Of a stretch of 64,000 nucleotides of DNA, positions 8,406-17,404 are shown piece after piece; the first letter of the stretch is position 1; each line of letters begins with the position of its first letter. The translations under genes and the position numbers were made by a program. Source of the stretch: Geobacter sp. (GTDB taxonomy: Bacteria > Desulfobacterota > Desulfuromonadia > Geobacterales > Geobacteraceae); contig PJFC01000008.1 of NCBI GenBank assembly GCA_003574885.1, forward strand, positions 62,001 through 126,000, in the 5' to 3' direction. The notes beneath the pieces were generated by a model. That model was not told the DNA's origin, ran no database searches, and was given only the letters and a program-made list of their open reading frames with translations.

Positions 8406-8744
8406 ATGGCGGAAAAACGCGATATCATCCGGCTGCGCAAGCGCCTGACGCTCCGCTTCGGGGTGGAGGAACCAGCCAGGATGGCCTTTACGGAGGACAT
8501 TTCCCCCGAAGGGATGTTCATCAAGACTACGAACATCTGCCCTCCGGGGAGCAGGATAAAAATCAACCTGACCGCCCAGAGCGGCGAAGTCCTCGCCATG
8601 GAAGCACTGGTCATGTGGGCGAAGAAGGTCCCCCCCCAGATGATTCACCTGGTCAAGAAATGCGGGATGGGGGTGAGGATCACCCGCTTCATCAACGGTG
8701 AAGAGGCTTATCAGCAGCTGTGCGGAGAGCTCATGACCCGTTGA
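8406..8744 (+). CDS. PilZ domain protein, putative c-di-GMP receptor
   Basis: This 112-aa protein is a single PilZ domain. It shows the N-terminal RLRKRLTLRFG arginine motif (RxxxR type) and the TEDISPEGMF motif (D/NxSxxG) about 25 residues later; these together bind cyclic di-GMP in the family. The rest is a compact beta-barrel ending KCGMGVRITRF. It probably acts as a stand-alone adaptor in c-di-GMP signalling; the partner cannot be inferred. A strong terminator follows, shared with the convergent yjbQ gene. Confidence 0.85.
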   Translation: MAEKRDIIRLRKRLTLRFGVEEPARMAFTEDISPEGMFIKTTNICPPGSRIKINLTAQSGEVLAMEALVMWAKKVPPQMIHLVKKCGMGVRITRFINGEEAYQQLCGELMTR

Positions 8745-8772
8745 GGGGCGCGGGTAGAGGAATTACAAACAG

Positions 8773-8800
8773 AAACGGCACCGGAAACGGTGCCGTTTTT
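8773..8800. terminator. Bidirectional terminator between the PilZ and yjbQ genes
   Basis: A perfect 11-bp stem AAACGGCACCG / CGGTGCCGTTT with a GAAA loop is flanked by A-rich sequence on the left and T-rich on the right. It therefore works in both directions between two convergent genes. Confidence 0.9.
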
Positions 8801-8818
8801 GTTTGAAGGAATGCCGTT

Positions 8819-9220
8819 TCAGTCGTCGACTGCTATCCGCACGGCGATCTTCCGCTCCCGCGGCCCATCGAACTCGCAGAAATAGACCGCCTGCCAGATG
8901 CCGAGCACCAGCTTGCCGCCATCCACCAGCAGGGTCTGGGAGGTGCCGACCAGCGACGATTTGATATGGGCGTCGGAATTCCCTTCGCTGTGGGTGAAGT
9001 AAGGGTCGTTGGGGACCAGCTTGCTGAGGAAACGGTTCATGTCCCGCTGCACCGCCGGGTCAACCCCCTCGTTTACGGTAATTGCCGCGGTGGTGTGGAG
9101 AATGAACAGGTGAAGGACCCCGCTCTTGATACCGGCCTGTTTCACCAGTTCCTTCACATCACCGGTTATGTCGATTAATTCGGTCCTGGCATGGCTCTTG
9201 ATGGTAATATAGCGAATCAT
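8819..9220 (-). CDS. YjbQ/UPF0047 family protein (secondary thiamine-phosphate synthase-like)
   Basis: This 133-aa protein begins MIRYITIKSHARTELIDITGDV. The ATG at 9220 is preferred because GGAGGG precedes it; the ORF track adds 16 unlikely residues. Family marks are LHLFILHTTAAITVNEG (a His near the active site), the acidic GVDPAVQRDM, HSEGNSDAHIKSSLVG and the C-terminal FCEFDGPRERKIAV. The E. coli homologue YjbQ has weak thiamine-phosphate synthase activity, but the true function of the family is unsettled. The gene is single and convergent with the PilZ gene. Confidence 0.88.
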   Translation of the reverse strand: MIRYITIKSHARTELIDITGDVKELVKQAGIKSGVLHLFILHTTAAITVNEGVDPAVQRDMNRFLSKLVPNDPYFTHSEGNSDAHIKSSLVGTSQTLLVDGGKLVLGIWQAVYFCEFDGPRERKIAVRIAVDD

Positions 9221-9381
9221 TCTTCCCTCCGGGCGGCATTTGACTGCCACCGCAACTGAGTTCTTCATTTACCGCACACCGATTATTTGTGCGTTCAGTT
9301 AAAATTTTCATAGCAAATTATAAAGGATACTAAGGAAAAAATAAACCTGCGTGCGGGTAACTTTCGGTGCCACCCGCCGTC

Positions 9382-10404
9382 TCATTTCCCAAAACCGGCA
9401 CCGGCAAAGGCTTCTGCCACCTCCCGCCGTACCTCTTCCTCAGCATACTGGTAGCGGGGTGAGAAATGAAACGGCAGTACCCGCGCCGCGCCGGCCGCCC
9501 GGGCCAGTTCACCCGCCTGGCGCGCCGTGAGGTGACAGCGGGTAAAGGCCCGTTCCGCATCGGCATGGAGGAACACCGACTCGATGAAAAGATAGTCGGA
9601 ACCGCGGGCCAGCTCCACGATCCGTGCGGCATTTTCCGGCGTAAAGACCGCATCGGTCACGTAGCTAATCTTCTGTCCCGGGACAATAGTCACTATCTCC
9701 TCCTTCAGCCTGCCGAGGGAATGGATCTCCCCATGCGCCCCTCCCCCCTCGCGCCACCAGACCCGGAACGGGACGTCGTCCGCAGTCTCCGCCAGGATGG
9801 CCCGTTTCAGTTCGGCAAGCCACGGCCCGACCCGCCATCCCCGCTCCACCAGCCGGTTCTTCCTGACGCTAACATGACGTTTCTCCTCCAGGGCAAAGGC
9901 AAGGGAGGGAATCCGGTGCTGGAGAAAGGCGACGCGGACCCGGAAGGTTTCCTCGTCCAGGATTATGCCGTCAGGGAAGGTTTCACGGCGTTCGGCTTCC
10001 CGGCCAAACTGTCGCAGGCAGTGGAATTCCGCCGTCAGGGCGGTGCCGTCCGGATGGAGTTCGGTCGCCACCACCGTGAAGTCGGTCGGGTAGTCCTGCA
10101 CCAGGTTCCAGGTGTAGCCGGCGAGCCGGTGGCCGACCCGCTCGGTGAAACCTGCAGGGCCGAACAGGTGGAGACGCTTGTCCCTCCCCAGGCAAAGGCG
10201 CACCAGGTTATCGAAACCGATGAAGTGGTCCACGTGGGTGTGGGAGACAAAGATATGGCTGACCCGCAACAGCTTGCGGGGGGTGAGTGGCCCCGGCTCT
10301 CCCAGGTCAAAGAGGAGAGCCCGCCGTTCGAAGAGGAAATCGACGTAGACTCCCGGGTCATCGAAGGGGCCGTTGATGAGGGATGGATGGAAGTTGGGAC
10401 GCAT
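9382..10404 (-). CDS. MBL-fold hydrolase, RNase Z-like
   Basis: This 340-aa metallo-beta-lactamase-fold protein carries the zinc motif [14 protein letters not shown] near residue 60, in the RNase Z/ElaC style. It ends with the expected late histidine region ([28 protein letters not shown]). Relatives mature tRNA 3' ends or hydrolyse other phosphodiesters. It is longer than the ~305 aa of typical bacterial RNase Z, and a central insertion of about 100 residues separates the metal motifs. It may thus be a paralogue rather than the housekeeping enzyme. The start is the ATG at 10404 (AGGAGA about 10 nt upstream); the track start at 10434 is TTG. It is divergent from glpK. Confidence 0.75.
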   Translation of the reverse strand: MRPNFHPSLINGPFDDPGVYVDFLFERRALLFDLGEPGPLTPRKLLRVSHIFVSHTHVDHFIGFDNLVRLCLGRDKRLHLFGPAGFTERVGHRLAGYTWNLVQDYPTDFTVVATELHPDGTALTAEFHCLRQFGREAERRETFPDGIILDEETFRVRVAFLQHRIPSLAFALEEKRHVSVRKNRLVERGWRVGPWLAELKRAILAETADDVPFRVWWREGGGAHGEIHSLGRLKEEIVTIVPGQKISYVTDAVFTPENAARIVELARGSDYLFIESVFLHADAERAFTRCHLTARQAGELARAAGAARVLPFHFSPRYQYAEEEVRREVAEAFAGAGFGK

Positions 10405-10502
10405 GGGGAGGCTTTCTCCTGTCAGATCAGACAAAGAGGATACTTTCCCCTTTGCACTGCTTCAAGTATACTGGATTACAGACCACTTTTCGCGGAGGAG
10501 CC

Positions 10503-12008
10503 ATGAAATTCATTCTTGCCCTCGACCAGGGGACCACCAGCTCCCGTGCCATGGTGTTCGACCGGGCCGGCACGATACAGGGGATGGCACAGCGGGAGTT
10601 CCGGCAATTCTTCCCCCAGCCCGGCTGGGTGGAGCAGGACGGGAACGAGATATGGGCTTCCCAGGTGGGGGTCGCCATGGAGGCGGTCACCCGCGCAGGG
10701 CTGACCATGGCCGACATCGCCGCCATCGGCATAACCAACCAGCGGGAAACCACCCTCCTCTGGGACCGCCGGACCGGCCAACCGCTTCACAACGCCATTG
10801 TCTGGCAGGACCGGCGCACCGCCGCCGCCTGCGACCGGCTGAAGGAGGCAGGGCGGGAACAGCTCTTCCGGGAGCGGACCGGCCTGGTTCTGGACGCCTA
10901 TTTCTCCGGCACCAAGCTTGCCTGGCTCCTTGACAATATCCCCGATGCCCGGCGGCGTGCCGAAGCTGGCGAACTCGCCTTCGGCACCATCGACTCCTGG
11001 CTTGTCTGGAACCTGACCGGAGGGAAGTGCCACCTGACCGACGTGAGCAACGCCTCCCGAACCCTGATGTACGATATCCACCGGGGAGACTGGGACGGGG
11101 AACTGCTGGAACTGTTACGGATACCGGCCAGCCTTCTTCCCAGGGTGGCAAGCTCCAGCGAGGTCTACGGCGAAACGGCACCCGGCCTCTTCGCCGTACC
11201 GGTCCCCATCGCCGGGATCGCCGGCGACCAGCAGGCGGCCCTGTTCGGCCAGACCTGCACCCGCCCCGGCATGGTCAAGAACACGTACGGTACCGGCTGT
11301 TTCATGCTCATGCAGACCGGCGCCACGGCGGTTCCCTCCCGGAACAACCTCCTCACCACCGTTGCGTGGCGCATCGGCGAGCAGACCGAGTACGCCCTCG
11401 AAGGAAGTGTCTTCATCGCCGGCGCCGCCGTGCAGTGGCTCCGGGACGGGCTCGGCATCATCCGCACAGCCGCCGAGGTGGAACCACTGGCTGCATCGGT
11501 CCCCGACAGCGGGGGGGTCTACCTGGTCCCCGCCTTCGTCGGGCTGGGCGCACCCCACTGGGACCAGTATGCCCGCGGCACCATTGTCGGCATAACCCGC
11601 GGCACCACCGCCGCCCATATCGCCCGGGCGACCCTGGAAGGAATCGCCTTCCAGGTGGCCGATCTCCTCCAGGCCATGGAGGACGATGCCGGCATCCCCC
11701 TGGCTGAGCTCCGGGTAGATGGCGGCGCAGCGGGCAACGACCTGCTCATGCAGTTCCAGGCCGATCTCCTCCGGGTGCCAGTGACACGACCGACCGTTCA
11801 TGAAACCACCGCCCTCGGTGCCGCCTGCCTGGCCGGACTGGCAGTCGGTTACTGGCAGGACCAGGCCGAAATCGCCGCCCATTGGCAGCTGGACCGGACC
11901 TTCTTCCCGGATCTCCCGGCGGAGCGTGTGGCTGAACTGCGTTCAGGCTGGAGCCGGGCACTGGAACGGTCCAAGGGATGGGCCTTACCGGGAGAACCGT
12001 CACCATGA
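10503..12008 (+). CDS. glpK: Glycerol kinase
   Basis: This 501-aa enzyme phosphorylates glycerol with ATP to glycerol-3-phosphate in the cytoplasm. The N-terminus [18 protein letters not shown] is the FGGY/actin-fold phosphate loop. [11 protein letters not shown] and [18 protein letters not shown] are typical glycerol kinase motifs. The C-terminal FGGY signature region is present as [17 protein letters not shown]. Length is normal. The start at 10503 follows CGGAGGAG; the ORF track extends upstream into non-coding DNA. A TATACT -10 lies at 10467-10472. Its stop overlaps the glpD start by 4 nt (ATGA), so the two are translationally coupled. No glycerol facilitator gene is adjacent. Confidence 0.95.
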   Translation: MKFILALDQGTTSSRAMVFDRAGTIQGMAQREFRQFFPQPGWVEQDGNEIWASQVGVAMEAVTRAGLTMADIAAIGITNQRETTLLWDRRTGQPLHNAIVWQDRRTAAACDRLKEAGREQLFRERTGLVLDAYFSGTKLAWLLDNIPDARRRAEAGELAFGTIDSWLVWNLTGGKCHLTDVSNASRTLMYDIHRGDWDGELLELLRIPASLLPRVASSSEVYGETAPGLFAVPVPIAGIAGDQQAALFGQTCTRPGMVKNTYGTGCFMLMQTGATAVPSRNNLLTTVAWRIGEQTEYALEGSVFIAGAAVQWLRDGLGIIRTAAEVEPLAASVPDSGGVYLVPAFVGLGAPHWDQYARGTIVGITRGTTAAHIARATLEGIAFQVADLLQAMEDDAGIPLAELRVDGGAAGNDLLMQFQADLLRVPVTRPTVHETTALGAACLAGLAVGYWQDQAEIAAHWQLDRTFFPDLPAERVAELRSGWSRALERSKGWALPGEPSP

Positions 12009-13570
12009 TCAACGACCGTGATCGCCTTCTTCAAAACCTGGCGGACAGAGCTCCTTGGGACACCATCGTCATCGGCGGCGGCGCAACCGGCCTCGGCGTC
12101 GCGGTGGATGCCGCCGGACGTGGATACCGCACCCTTCTCCTGGAGCAGCACGACTTCGCCAAGGGGACGTCGAGCCGGAGCACCAAGCTGATCCATGGCG
12201 GCGTCCGCTACCTCCAGCAGGGAAATGTATCCCTCGTGCTGGATGCGCTGAGGGAGCGTGGGCTCCTGATCCGGAATGCCCCCCACCTGGTGCATAACCT
12301 CTCCTTCGTGGTCCCACTCTACGACTGGTGGGAAGGGCCATTCTACGGGATCGGTTTGAAACTCTACGACATGCTAGCGGGAAAGCTCGGTCTCGGGCCG
12401 TCCCAGCTCCTCACCCGGGAGGAGACCCTGGCCCGCATCCCGACCGTGGAACCTCATGGTCTCAAGGGTGGCGTAGTCTACCACGACGGCCAGTTCGACG
12501 ATGCCCGCCTGGCAGTGGCCCTGGCCCGGACCCTGGCGAATCTTGGGGGAACACCTCTCACCTACGTGCGGGTCACGGAGCTTGTCAAGGAGCATGGCTT
12601 GGTGACAGGAGTTACGGCCAGAGACGAGGAGAGCGGTGAGCAGTTCCATCTTACGGCCCGCGTGGTAGTCAACGCCACCGGCGTCTTCACCGACAGCATA
12701 CGACGTCTGGACGAGCCGGACTGCGACCCGGTCATCGTTCCGAGCCAGGGGGTGCATCTGGTGCTCGACCGGAGCTTTCTCCCGGGTGACAGTGCCATCA
12801 TGGTCCCCCACACCGACGACGGCAGGGTCCTCTTCGCCGTCCCCTGGCACGACCGGGTCATTGTCGGCACCACCGATACCCCCATGGACGGCACCCCCCT
12901 CGAACCGCGCCCTTTGCCGGAGGAGATCGATTTTCTCCTCGCCCACGCCGCCCGCTATCTCACCCGCGACCCGACAGCCGATGACGTGCTGAGCGTCTTC
13001 GCCGGCCTGCGCCCCCTGGTCCAGAGCGGCACGGGTGGAACTACCGCCTCCCTTTCCCGGGACCATACCCTCCTTGTCAGCACATCCGGCCTCGTCACCA
13101 TTACGGGTGGGAAGTGGACCACCTACCGCCACATGGGGGAAGAAACGGTAACAGCCGCCGCAGCGGTTGCCTGCTTGGCCGTACGGCCATCGGTGACGCA
13201 GGAATTGCAGATACATGGGTGGAAGGAAATTGAAAGCGGGATGACCGACGGGGAATACGGCAGCGACACCGAAGAGCTGCAAGGACTGGCGGCGGAGAAT
13301 CCCGACTGGGGAATTCGACTCCATCCCCGGCTCCCCTACCGGGGCATTCACGTAGTCTGGGGGGTGCGACGGGAATACGCCCGGACCGTGGAAGATATCC
13401 TGGCACGGCGGACCAGGGCGCTCTTCCTCGATGCCCGGGCCAGCATGGAAATGGCACCGGCGGTGGCCCGTCTCATGGCCATTGAACTGGGGAGGAATGC
13501 CGTATGGGAAGAGGCGCAGGTCGATGCCTACCGGCAGCTGGCCGCAGGATATCTCCCGACCGCCTCGTAG
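12005..13570 (+). CDS. glpD: Glycerol-3-phosphate dehydrogenase, respiratory FAD type
   Basis: This 521-aa flavoprotein oxidises glycerol-3-phosphate to dihydroxyacetone phosphate and passes electrons to the quinone pool at the inner membrane. The FAD-binding [20 protein letters not shown] is at residues 18-37. It is followed by the GlpD signature [20 protein letters not shown]. The substrate-binding region ([18 protein letters not shown]) and a C-terminal helical domain are present. It overlaps glpK by 4 nt, so the pair forms a glycerol catabolic operon. The length (521 aa) is close to E. coli GlpD (501 aa). Confidence 0.94.
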   Translation: MINDRDRLLQNLADRAPWDTIVIGGGATGLGVAVDAAGRGYRTLLLEQHDFAKGTSSRSTKLIHGGVRYLQQGNVSLVLDALRERGLLIRNAPHLVHNLSFVVPLYDWWEGPFYGIGLKLYDMLAGKLGLGPSQLLTREETLARIPTVEPHGLKGGVVYHDGQFDDARLAVALARTLANLGGTPLTYVRVTELVKEHGLVTGVTARDEESGEQFHLTARVVVNATGVFTDSIRRLDEPDCDPVIVPSQGVHLVLDRSFLPGDSAIMVPHTDDGRVLFAVPWHDRVIVGTTDTPMDGTPLEPRPLPEEIDFLLAHAARYLTRDPTADDVLSVFAGLRPLVQSGTGGTTASLSRDHTLLVSTSGLVTITGGKWTTYRHMGEETVTAAAAVACLAVRPSVTQELQIHGWKEIESGMTDGEYGSDTEELQGLAAENPDWGIRLHPRLPYRGIHVVWGVRREYARTVEDILARRTRALFLDARASMEMAPAVARLMAIELGRNAVWEEAQVDAYRQLAAGYLPTAS

Positions 13571-13849
13571 CTAAGGTCCTTTTTACTTTTTACTTTTCAC
13601 CCTGCATCTTGAACCCTCCTGTTCTCGAATATCGCCGACAAGCCTGTTGCGGCAATCCTTCGAAGGGAGAAAGGTCTTGCAATCAGACGGTGTTGCTGAT
13701 TGAATGGGGGAGGAATGGTCCCATGGTATTGAAACGGGAATCCAACTCGGGACGGACACGGTTTAGAGCAGCGTGCGTTCCAGTAACAGCCTGAAAGCCA
13801 ATGCACACTTGATCAAAGATTGAAGATTACATTTTACCAGGGGTCTGCA
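13571..13849. other. Intergenic region between glpD and the PH/SHOCT gene
   Basis: About 280 nt hold no credible gene. The first part (CTTTTTACTTTTTACTTTTC) is a low-complexity string of the type seen in other repeats here. A small palindrome CCTTCGAAGG occurs near 13658. No clear promoter or known RNA motif was found. Confidence 0.4.
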
Positions 13850-14464
13850 ATGGGAATATTTGACAAAGTAACTGAAAAGATTCAACAAACAAAAAATGAT
13901 ATTCGTCCCAGGTTTTTGTCCGTATCAGAAGAAGAACTGAATAAACTGCTTATTCAGGATGAATCGCTTGTCTCTACCATAACGCAAGCCGTTGCGACCA
14001 GTGCAAAGACGCTGATTTTGACAAATATAAGAATCATTGTCTATGACTGTGGGATGCTTAGTTCCAGTTTCAAAGACTATTATTTCAGAGACATTAAAGA
14101 TGTACGGTTCGACATGTCTGTGTTAAGCGGGGGCACAATAACCATAAATGCCGATAAAGGAAATAATGCCGGCGTCGTAACGATAACGGATTTGCCATTG
14201 CAGGAATCAAAATTGTTTTATTCACGCCTTCAGGAAATTGAAAGAAACTGGTGGGAGAAAAAACGTGAGCTTGAGCTTGAAGAAAAACGTGCTGCTGCCG
14301 GCGGCACTCAAATTTCAATGGGAACGCCTCAAAGCACGACCGGCCAGACATCAGGCGAAGACATTGAAAGTAAGCTGCTGAAATTGAAAGGACTGTTCGA
14401 TAAAGGCCTCATCGATGAAAGCGAATACAAGGAGCTAAAAAGTCAATTATTGGCACAATTATAG
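13850..14464 (+). CDS. PH-like domain plus C-terminal SHOCT domain protein
   Basis: This 204-aa protein is read from ATG 13850 (AGGGG upstream; the track start is TTG). Residues about 45-135 form a bacterial PH-like domain: TLILTNIRIIVYDCG, then the strand-rich YYFRDIKDVRFDMSVLSGGTITI. A charged helix follows, and residues 173-204 are a short SHOCT-type helix (LKLKGLFDKGLIDESEYKELKSQL). SHOCT motifs are usually oligomerisation or regulatory tails. Function is unknown; membrane-surface or stress roles are common guesses for such pairs. The gene is distinctly more AT-rich than its neighbours, which suggests recent transfer. Confidence 0.7.
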   Translation: MGIFDKVTEKIQQTKNDIRPRFLSVSEEELNKLLIQDESLVSTITQAVATSAKTLILTNIRIIVYDCGMLSSSFKDYYFRDIKDVRFDMSVLSGGTITINADKGNNAGVVTITDLPLQESKLFYSRLQEIERNWWEKKRELELEEKRAAAGGTQISMGTPQSTTGQTSGEDIESKLLKLKGLFDKGLIDESEYKELKSQLLAQL

Positions 14465-14465
14465 A

Positions 14466-14550
14466 TGCTACGGGGATACCCGGTCCCCAGCCCCTCACCA
14501 CCCGGCTTGCTGGTCCGCACCGGCCAGTTCAATGATAGCCCACCGTAGCA
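14466..14550. other. Inverted repeat in the gap before pssA
   Basis: TGCTACGG (14466-14473) and CCGTAGCA (14543-14550) are perfect inverted arms about 70 nt apart. They enclose CCCGG- and GGCCAG-type inner palindromes. This may be a structured 3' end of the upstream mRNA. No T-run follows, so it is not called a terminator. Confidence 0.35.
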
Positions 14551-14633
14551 GGGGATTGCCGTTTTTTGAGGGGTGAAACAGATATCTTAGCAGCGAGCGA
14601 CCTTTCTTACCACCAAGGGAGATACGGTAATCC

Positions 14634-15260
14634 ATGACAATTCAGAGGCAGAATAAACCATTTTCCATGATCCGGGAATTCCACCTCGCCGACTGGTTTA
14701 CACTGGCAAATGCTGCCTGTGGCACGTCGGCAGCGTTTGCGATCATGTCATACCTGCAAACGGACAACGTCATGCATGTCTACTTTGCTTGCGGGCTGGT
14801 CTTTGCCGCGTTAGTGTTCGATATTCTGGATGGAAGGATTGCCCGGTGGCGACAGAAGAGTTCGGCTATGGGTCTGGATCTTGACTCGCTGGCTGACATT
14901 GTCTCCTTCGGCGTAGCCCCGGCTTTGATCGCATACGGTTGCGGCATGCAGGGCTTGTACGACCGTATCGTCCTGACCTTTTTCGTTGCCTGCGGAGTCT
15001 CCCGCCTGGCCCGCTTCAACGTCACTGCCGAAGCGTTGTCTGATGGGGGAGACAAGGTGAAGTACTTCGAAGGGACTCCCATCCCAACGTCGCTGCTGCT
15101 GGTTATCATGTTGTGCGTAGCTGCTTCACAGGGCGCATTGCGCGATGATCTCTGGTTCGGAAAGACGGTGTTTGCAGGCTTCACCCTACACCCGATCGTC
15201 CTTTGCTTCGCGGTCTCCGGCTCACTGATGGTCAGCCGCATACGGTTCCCCAAGCTCTAA
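14634..15260 (+). CDS. pssA: CDP-diacylglycerol--serine O-phosphatidyltransferase
   Basis: This 208-aa integral membrane enzyme makes phosphatidylserine from CDP-diacylglycerol and serine, the first step to phosphatidylethanolamine. The CDP-alcohol phosphotransferase motif is clear: DILDGRIARWRQ and then MGLDLDSLADIVSFG, matching D-G-x2-A-R-x8-G-x3-D-x3-D in spacing. At least five hydrophobic segments surround it. The size and the sequence around the motif fit the PssA type found in many Gram-negatives and Gram-positives rather than PgsA. GGGAG lies before the ATG. The usual partner decarboxylase (psd) is not adjacent. Confidence 0.88.
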   Translation: MTIQRQNKPFSMIREFHLADWFTLANAACGTSAAFAIMSYLQTDNVMHVYFACGLVFAALVFDILDGRIARWRQKSSAMGLDLDSLADIVSFGVAPALIAYGCGMQGLYDRIVLTFFVACGVSRLARFNVTAEALSDGGDKVKYFEGTPIPTSLLLVIMLCVAASQGALRDDLWFGKTVFAGFTLHPIVLCFAVSGSLMVSRIRFPKL

Positions 15261-15312
15261 CCTCCCCCCGGCCGATATATCAACCGGTATCGGCTAAAGA
15301 ATTAACTTTACT

Positions 15313-16488
15313 ATGAACAGAATCCTGGAAAACGCCGTCGTCCGCCTCCTCAGGGAGCGCCCATTCTATGGCCAGTTCCTCCTCGGCTTTCGCCGGGAGG
15401 AGGCGGGAGGCGCGCACCCTCTCGGAGTAACCATCCGGGCCGGGGTGCCGGTACTGGCGGTGAATGGGGAAAAGTTTGCGCCTCTGGCAGCGTCGGTTCA
15501 GGAAGGGCTCCTGGAGCACGCCATCAGGCACGTCCTCCATCTCCACATGGCACGCCGCAAGGGGCGGAACCGGCATGACTGGGATATCGCCTGCGATCTG
15601 GCCATCAACCCTTCCATCCTCAACCTCCCCGATGATGCGCCACTCCCGTCCGCCTACCATCAACCGGAAGGACTGGCCGCCGAGGAGTACTACGCCCGGC
15701 TGACCTCCCCCTTCGACACCGGCAATCTGGAAGGGAGCGGGATCGGCAACGCCAGCCGGGACACCGGCGGCCATGCCGGACCAGGTAATGGGGAAATCCC
15801 CCGGCTGACAGGAATCACGGTGGACGACCATACCCTCTGGGACGAGAGTGACAGCACGCCGCTCCGCCTGGCAGAGGAAGTTGTACGGGGGATGGTCCGG
15901 GAAGCCCTTCGCGCCTGCGACGGAGAGGTACCGGCCGACGTGCGCGAAATAGTCGACGGATTCCTTGCCCCCTCCCCCATCCCCTGGCGGCAGGTGCTGC
16001 GCCAGTTCATGGCTACCGCCGGCAGGGTCGGACGGCAGACCACGTGGAGCCAGGAACACCGGCGCTTCGAGCACCTCACCCCCGGCATCCGAAAGCGCCA
16101 TCGTCTCAATCTCCTCGTGGGGATCGATGTGAGCGACTCCACCAATGCGCCGGAACTGCGGGAGGAATTCGCCCGGGAACTGGTCCGTATCGCCCGGGGG
16201 GGAGATACACAGATCACCGTCCTCTACGCCAACAGCCGCATCCAGCACATCGCCAGCCTCAAAGGGAGCGGAGTGACCGTCGAGAGCTACCACGGCGGCG
16301 GCTTCACCGATCTCCGGCCGGTCTTTGACTATGCCCGGACCATCCATCCCCGGCCTGCAGCGGTTATCTATCTCACCGACGGCTTCGGTGAGGCGCCTGA
16401 GACAATGGAGTTTCCGACCCTCTGGGTGCTGACGCGGGAGGGGGAAAAGCCGGTTCCGTGGGGGGTGGAACTGCGGCTGGATGTGTGA
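15313..16488 (+). CDS. DUF2201-type putative metallopeptidase with VWA-like domain
   Basis: This 391-aa protein has an N-terminal region with a helix bearing HAIRHVLHLHM (near residue 75), the HxxxH-type element of the putative metallopeptidase domain DUF2201. The C-terminal 130 residues are VWA-like: LLVGIDVSDSTNAPELREEF shows the DxSxS-like MIDAS start. TVESYHGGGFTDLRPVFDYA and VIYLTDGFGEAPE follow. Such proteins normally sit beside a MoxR-type AAA+ ATPase and may help insert metals or remodel complexes. No MoxR gene is adjacent here, which is unusual. The start is ATG with weak spacing. Confidence 0.75.
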   Translation: MNRILENAVVRLLRERPFYGQFLLGFRREEAGGAHPLGVTIRAGVPVLAVNGEKFAPLAASVQEGLLEHAIRHVLHLHMARRKGRNRHDWDIACDLAINPSILNLPDDAPLPSAYHQPEGLAAEEYYARLTSPFDTGNLEGSGIGNASRDTGGHAGPGNGEIPRLTGITVDDHTLWDESDSTPLRLAEEVVRGMVREALRACDGEVPADVREIVDGFLAPSPIPWRQVLRQFMATAGRVGRQTTWSQEHRRFEHLTPGIRKRHRLNLLVGIDVSDSTNAPELREEFARELVRIARGGDTQITVLYANSRIQHIASLKGSGVTVESYHGGGFTDLRPVFDYARTIHPRPAAVIYLTDGFGEAPETMEFPTLWVLTREGEKPVPWGVELRLDV

Positions 16489-16518
16489 AAGGCAACAGAT
16501 TTTGAAAGGATAGCTACG

Positions 16519-16923
16519 ATGAGCGAATTTGCACCGATGACTGCCGAATCCGTTCGGCAGTTGATGGAGACAGCCGGCGCGCAGGTGATGGCCCGGGATG
16601 GCAGGTCCGACTCCTACGGATCGCCTCGGGATTTCTCCTTCGAGGTGAAAGGGGTCTTCCCCAACGGCATGGGGCTCCACATAGTCGCCCGCCAGTTCAA
16701 CTACCGCGACCCGTGGGAGGGGGCGGGACGTGTCAACGACATGGTAGATGTGTCGCTTTTGAGGGACGGGAGCTATTCCCCCTTTCCCAAGGGGTATCCC
16801 TATTTCCAGGGGACCGACCTGGAGGAAGGGGTTGAGGAGGAGCGCCTCAAGGAGATCATCGCCTGCGTGCAGGGGCTGAACCCGAAACTCTACCTGCTCC
16901 AGGAACTGACGGGGGATAAGTAG
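16519..16923 (+). CDS. Hypothetical conserved-looking small protein
   Basis: I do not recognise this 134-aa soluble protein. It is acidic, with no signal peptide or membrane segment. It contains a Gly/Pro-rich middle (FEVKGVFPNGMGLHIVARQF) and a charged C-terminal helix. Good codon usage matching the neighbours and a GAAAGGAT ribosome site make it a real gene. It follows the DUF2201/VWA gene by 30 nt and may be co-transcribed with it. Confidence 0.6.
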   Translation: MSEFAPMTAESVRQLMETAGAQVMARDGRSDSYGSPRDFSFEVKGVFPNGMGLHIVARQFNYRDPWEGAGRVNDMVDVSLLRDGSYSPFPKGYPYFQGTDLEEGVEEERLKEIIACVQGLNPKLYLLQELTGDK

Positions 16924-16948
16924 CTATAAGAAAGGCGAGGAGATCAGG

Positions 16949-17094
16949 AAGGGGTGGGTGTCACGCTATGCGCAGAGTCCCCTCGCGCACCGCTGTATGG
17001 CTCATTTCGCGCCGGCCGTTCGGCGGGCTTGGCTCAATTTCGCCTACACCTGTTGGCACTCGGGCACATCCGCTCCACGGGACACCCACCCCTT
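16949..17094. repeat. 146-bp intergenic element with 14-bp perfect inverted ends
   Basis: The left end AAGGGGTGGGTGTC (16949-16962) and right end GACACCCACCCCTT (17081-17094) are exact reverse complements. The interior is GC-rich and contains the repeated phrase TGGCTCA(A)TTTCGC. Short ORFs in it look like shadows. This could be a small non-autonomous mobile or structured RNA-like element. Confidence 0.55.
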
Positions 17095-17153
17095 ACTGAT
17101 TTGTGTGTTGATTTGCACCGGTGCATGGGATATCTTCCGTTTATCCTAAAAAC

Positions 17154-17333
17154 GGCAGTTGAATACTGCCTGAAGGAGTACATGAGGGCTATTTCGTCGT
17201 AATTCTTGGCGAAATGAAGCGTCCGCAGCCGATCCTGTCCGAACCCGCAGGGTGAGTTGATCGGATGCAGCGCAATGAGCCTAGAATTACAGAAATTGGC
17301 CTTTAGTACGAGTGCAGGCAGTGTTCAACTGCC
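17154..17333. repeat. 180-bp structured element with inverted ends
   Basis: GGCAGTTGAATACTGCC (17154-17170) pairs with GGCAGTGTTCAACTGCC (17317-17333) with one mismatch. Inner pairings are visible: ATTTCG/CGAAAT, CCGATC/GATCGG, and ACCC-GCA-GGGT. The nested layout suggests a folded RNA or a MITE-like repeat. It lies about 70 nt before the metH/metF-like gene, so a regulatory role is possible but unproven. Confidence 0.55.
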
Positions 17334-17404
17334 TAATATGGGTTATTATTCTTCCTCCGCGCCACTTCGTGGTCTCTGCGGTGAAATTGTAGTGGAGAGT
17401 TTTC

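Noticed and set aside
9466-10506. 346-aa plus-strand ORF opposite the MBL hydrolase gene
   Set aside because: It is a shadow of the real minus-strand gene, with no ribosome site and arginine/proline-rich content.
16954-17202. Short ORFs inside the 16.9-17.2 kb element
   Set aside because: They coincide with the inverted-repeat structure, lack ribosome sites, and show no protein-like composition.
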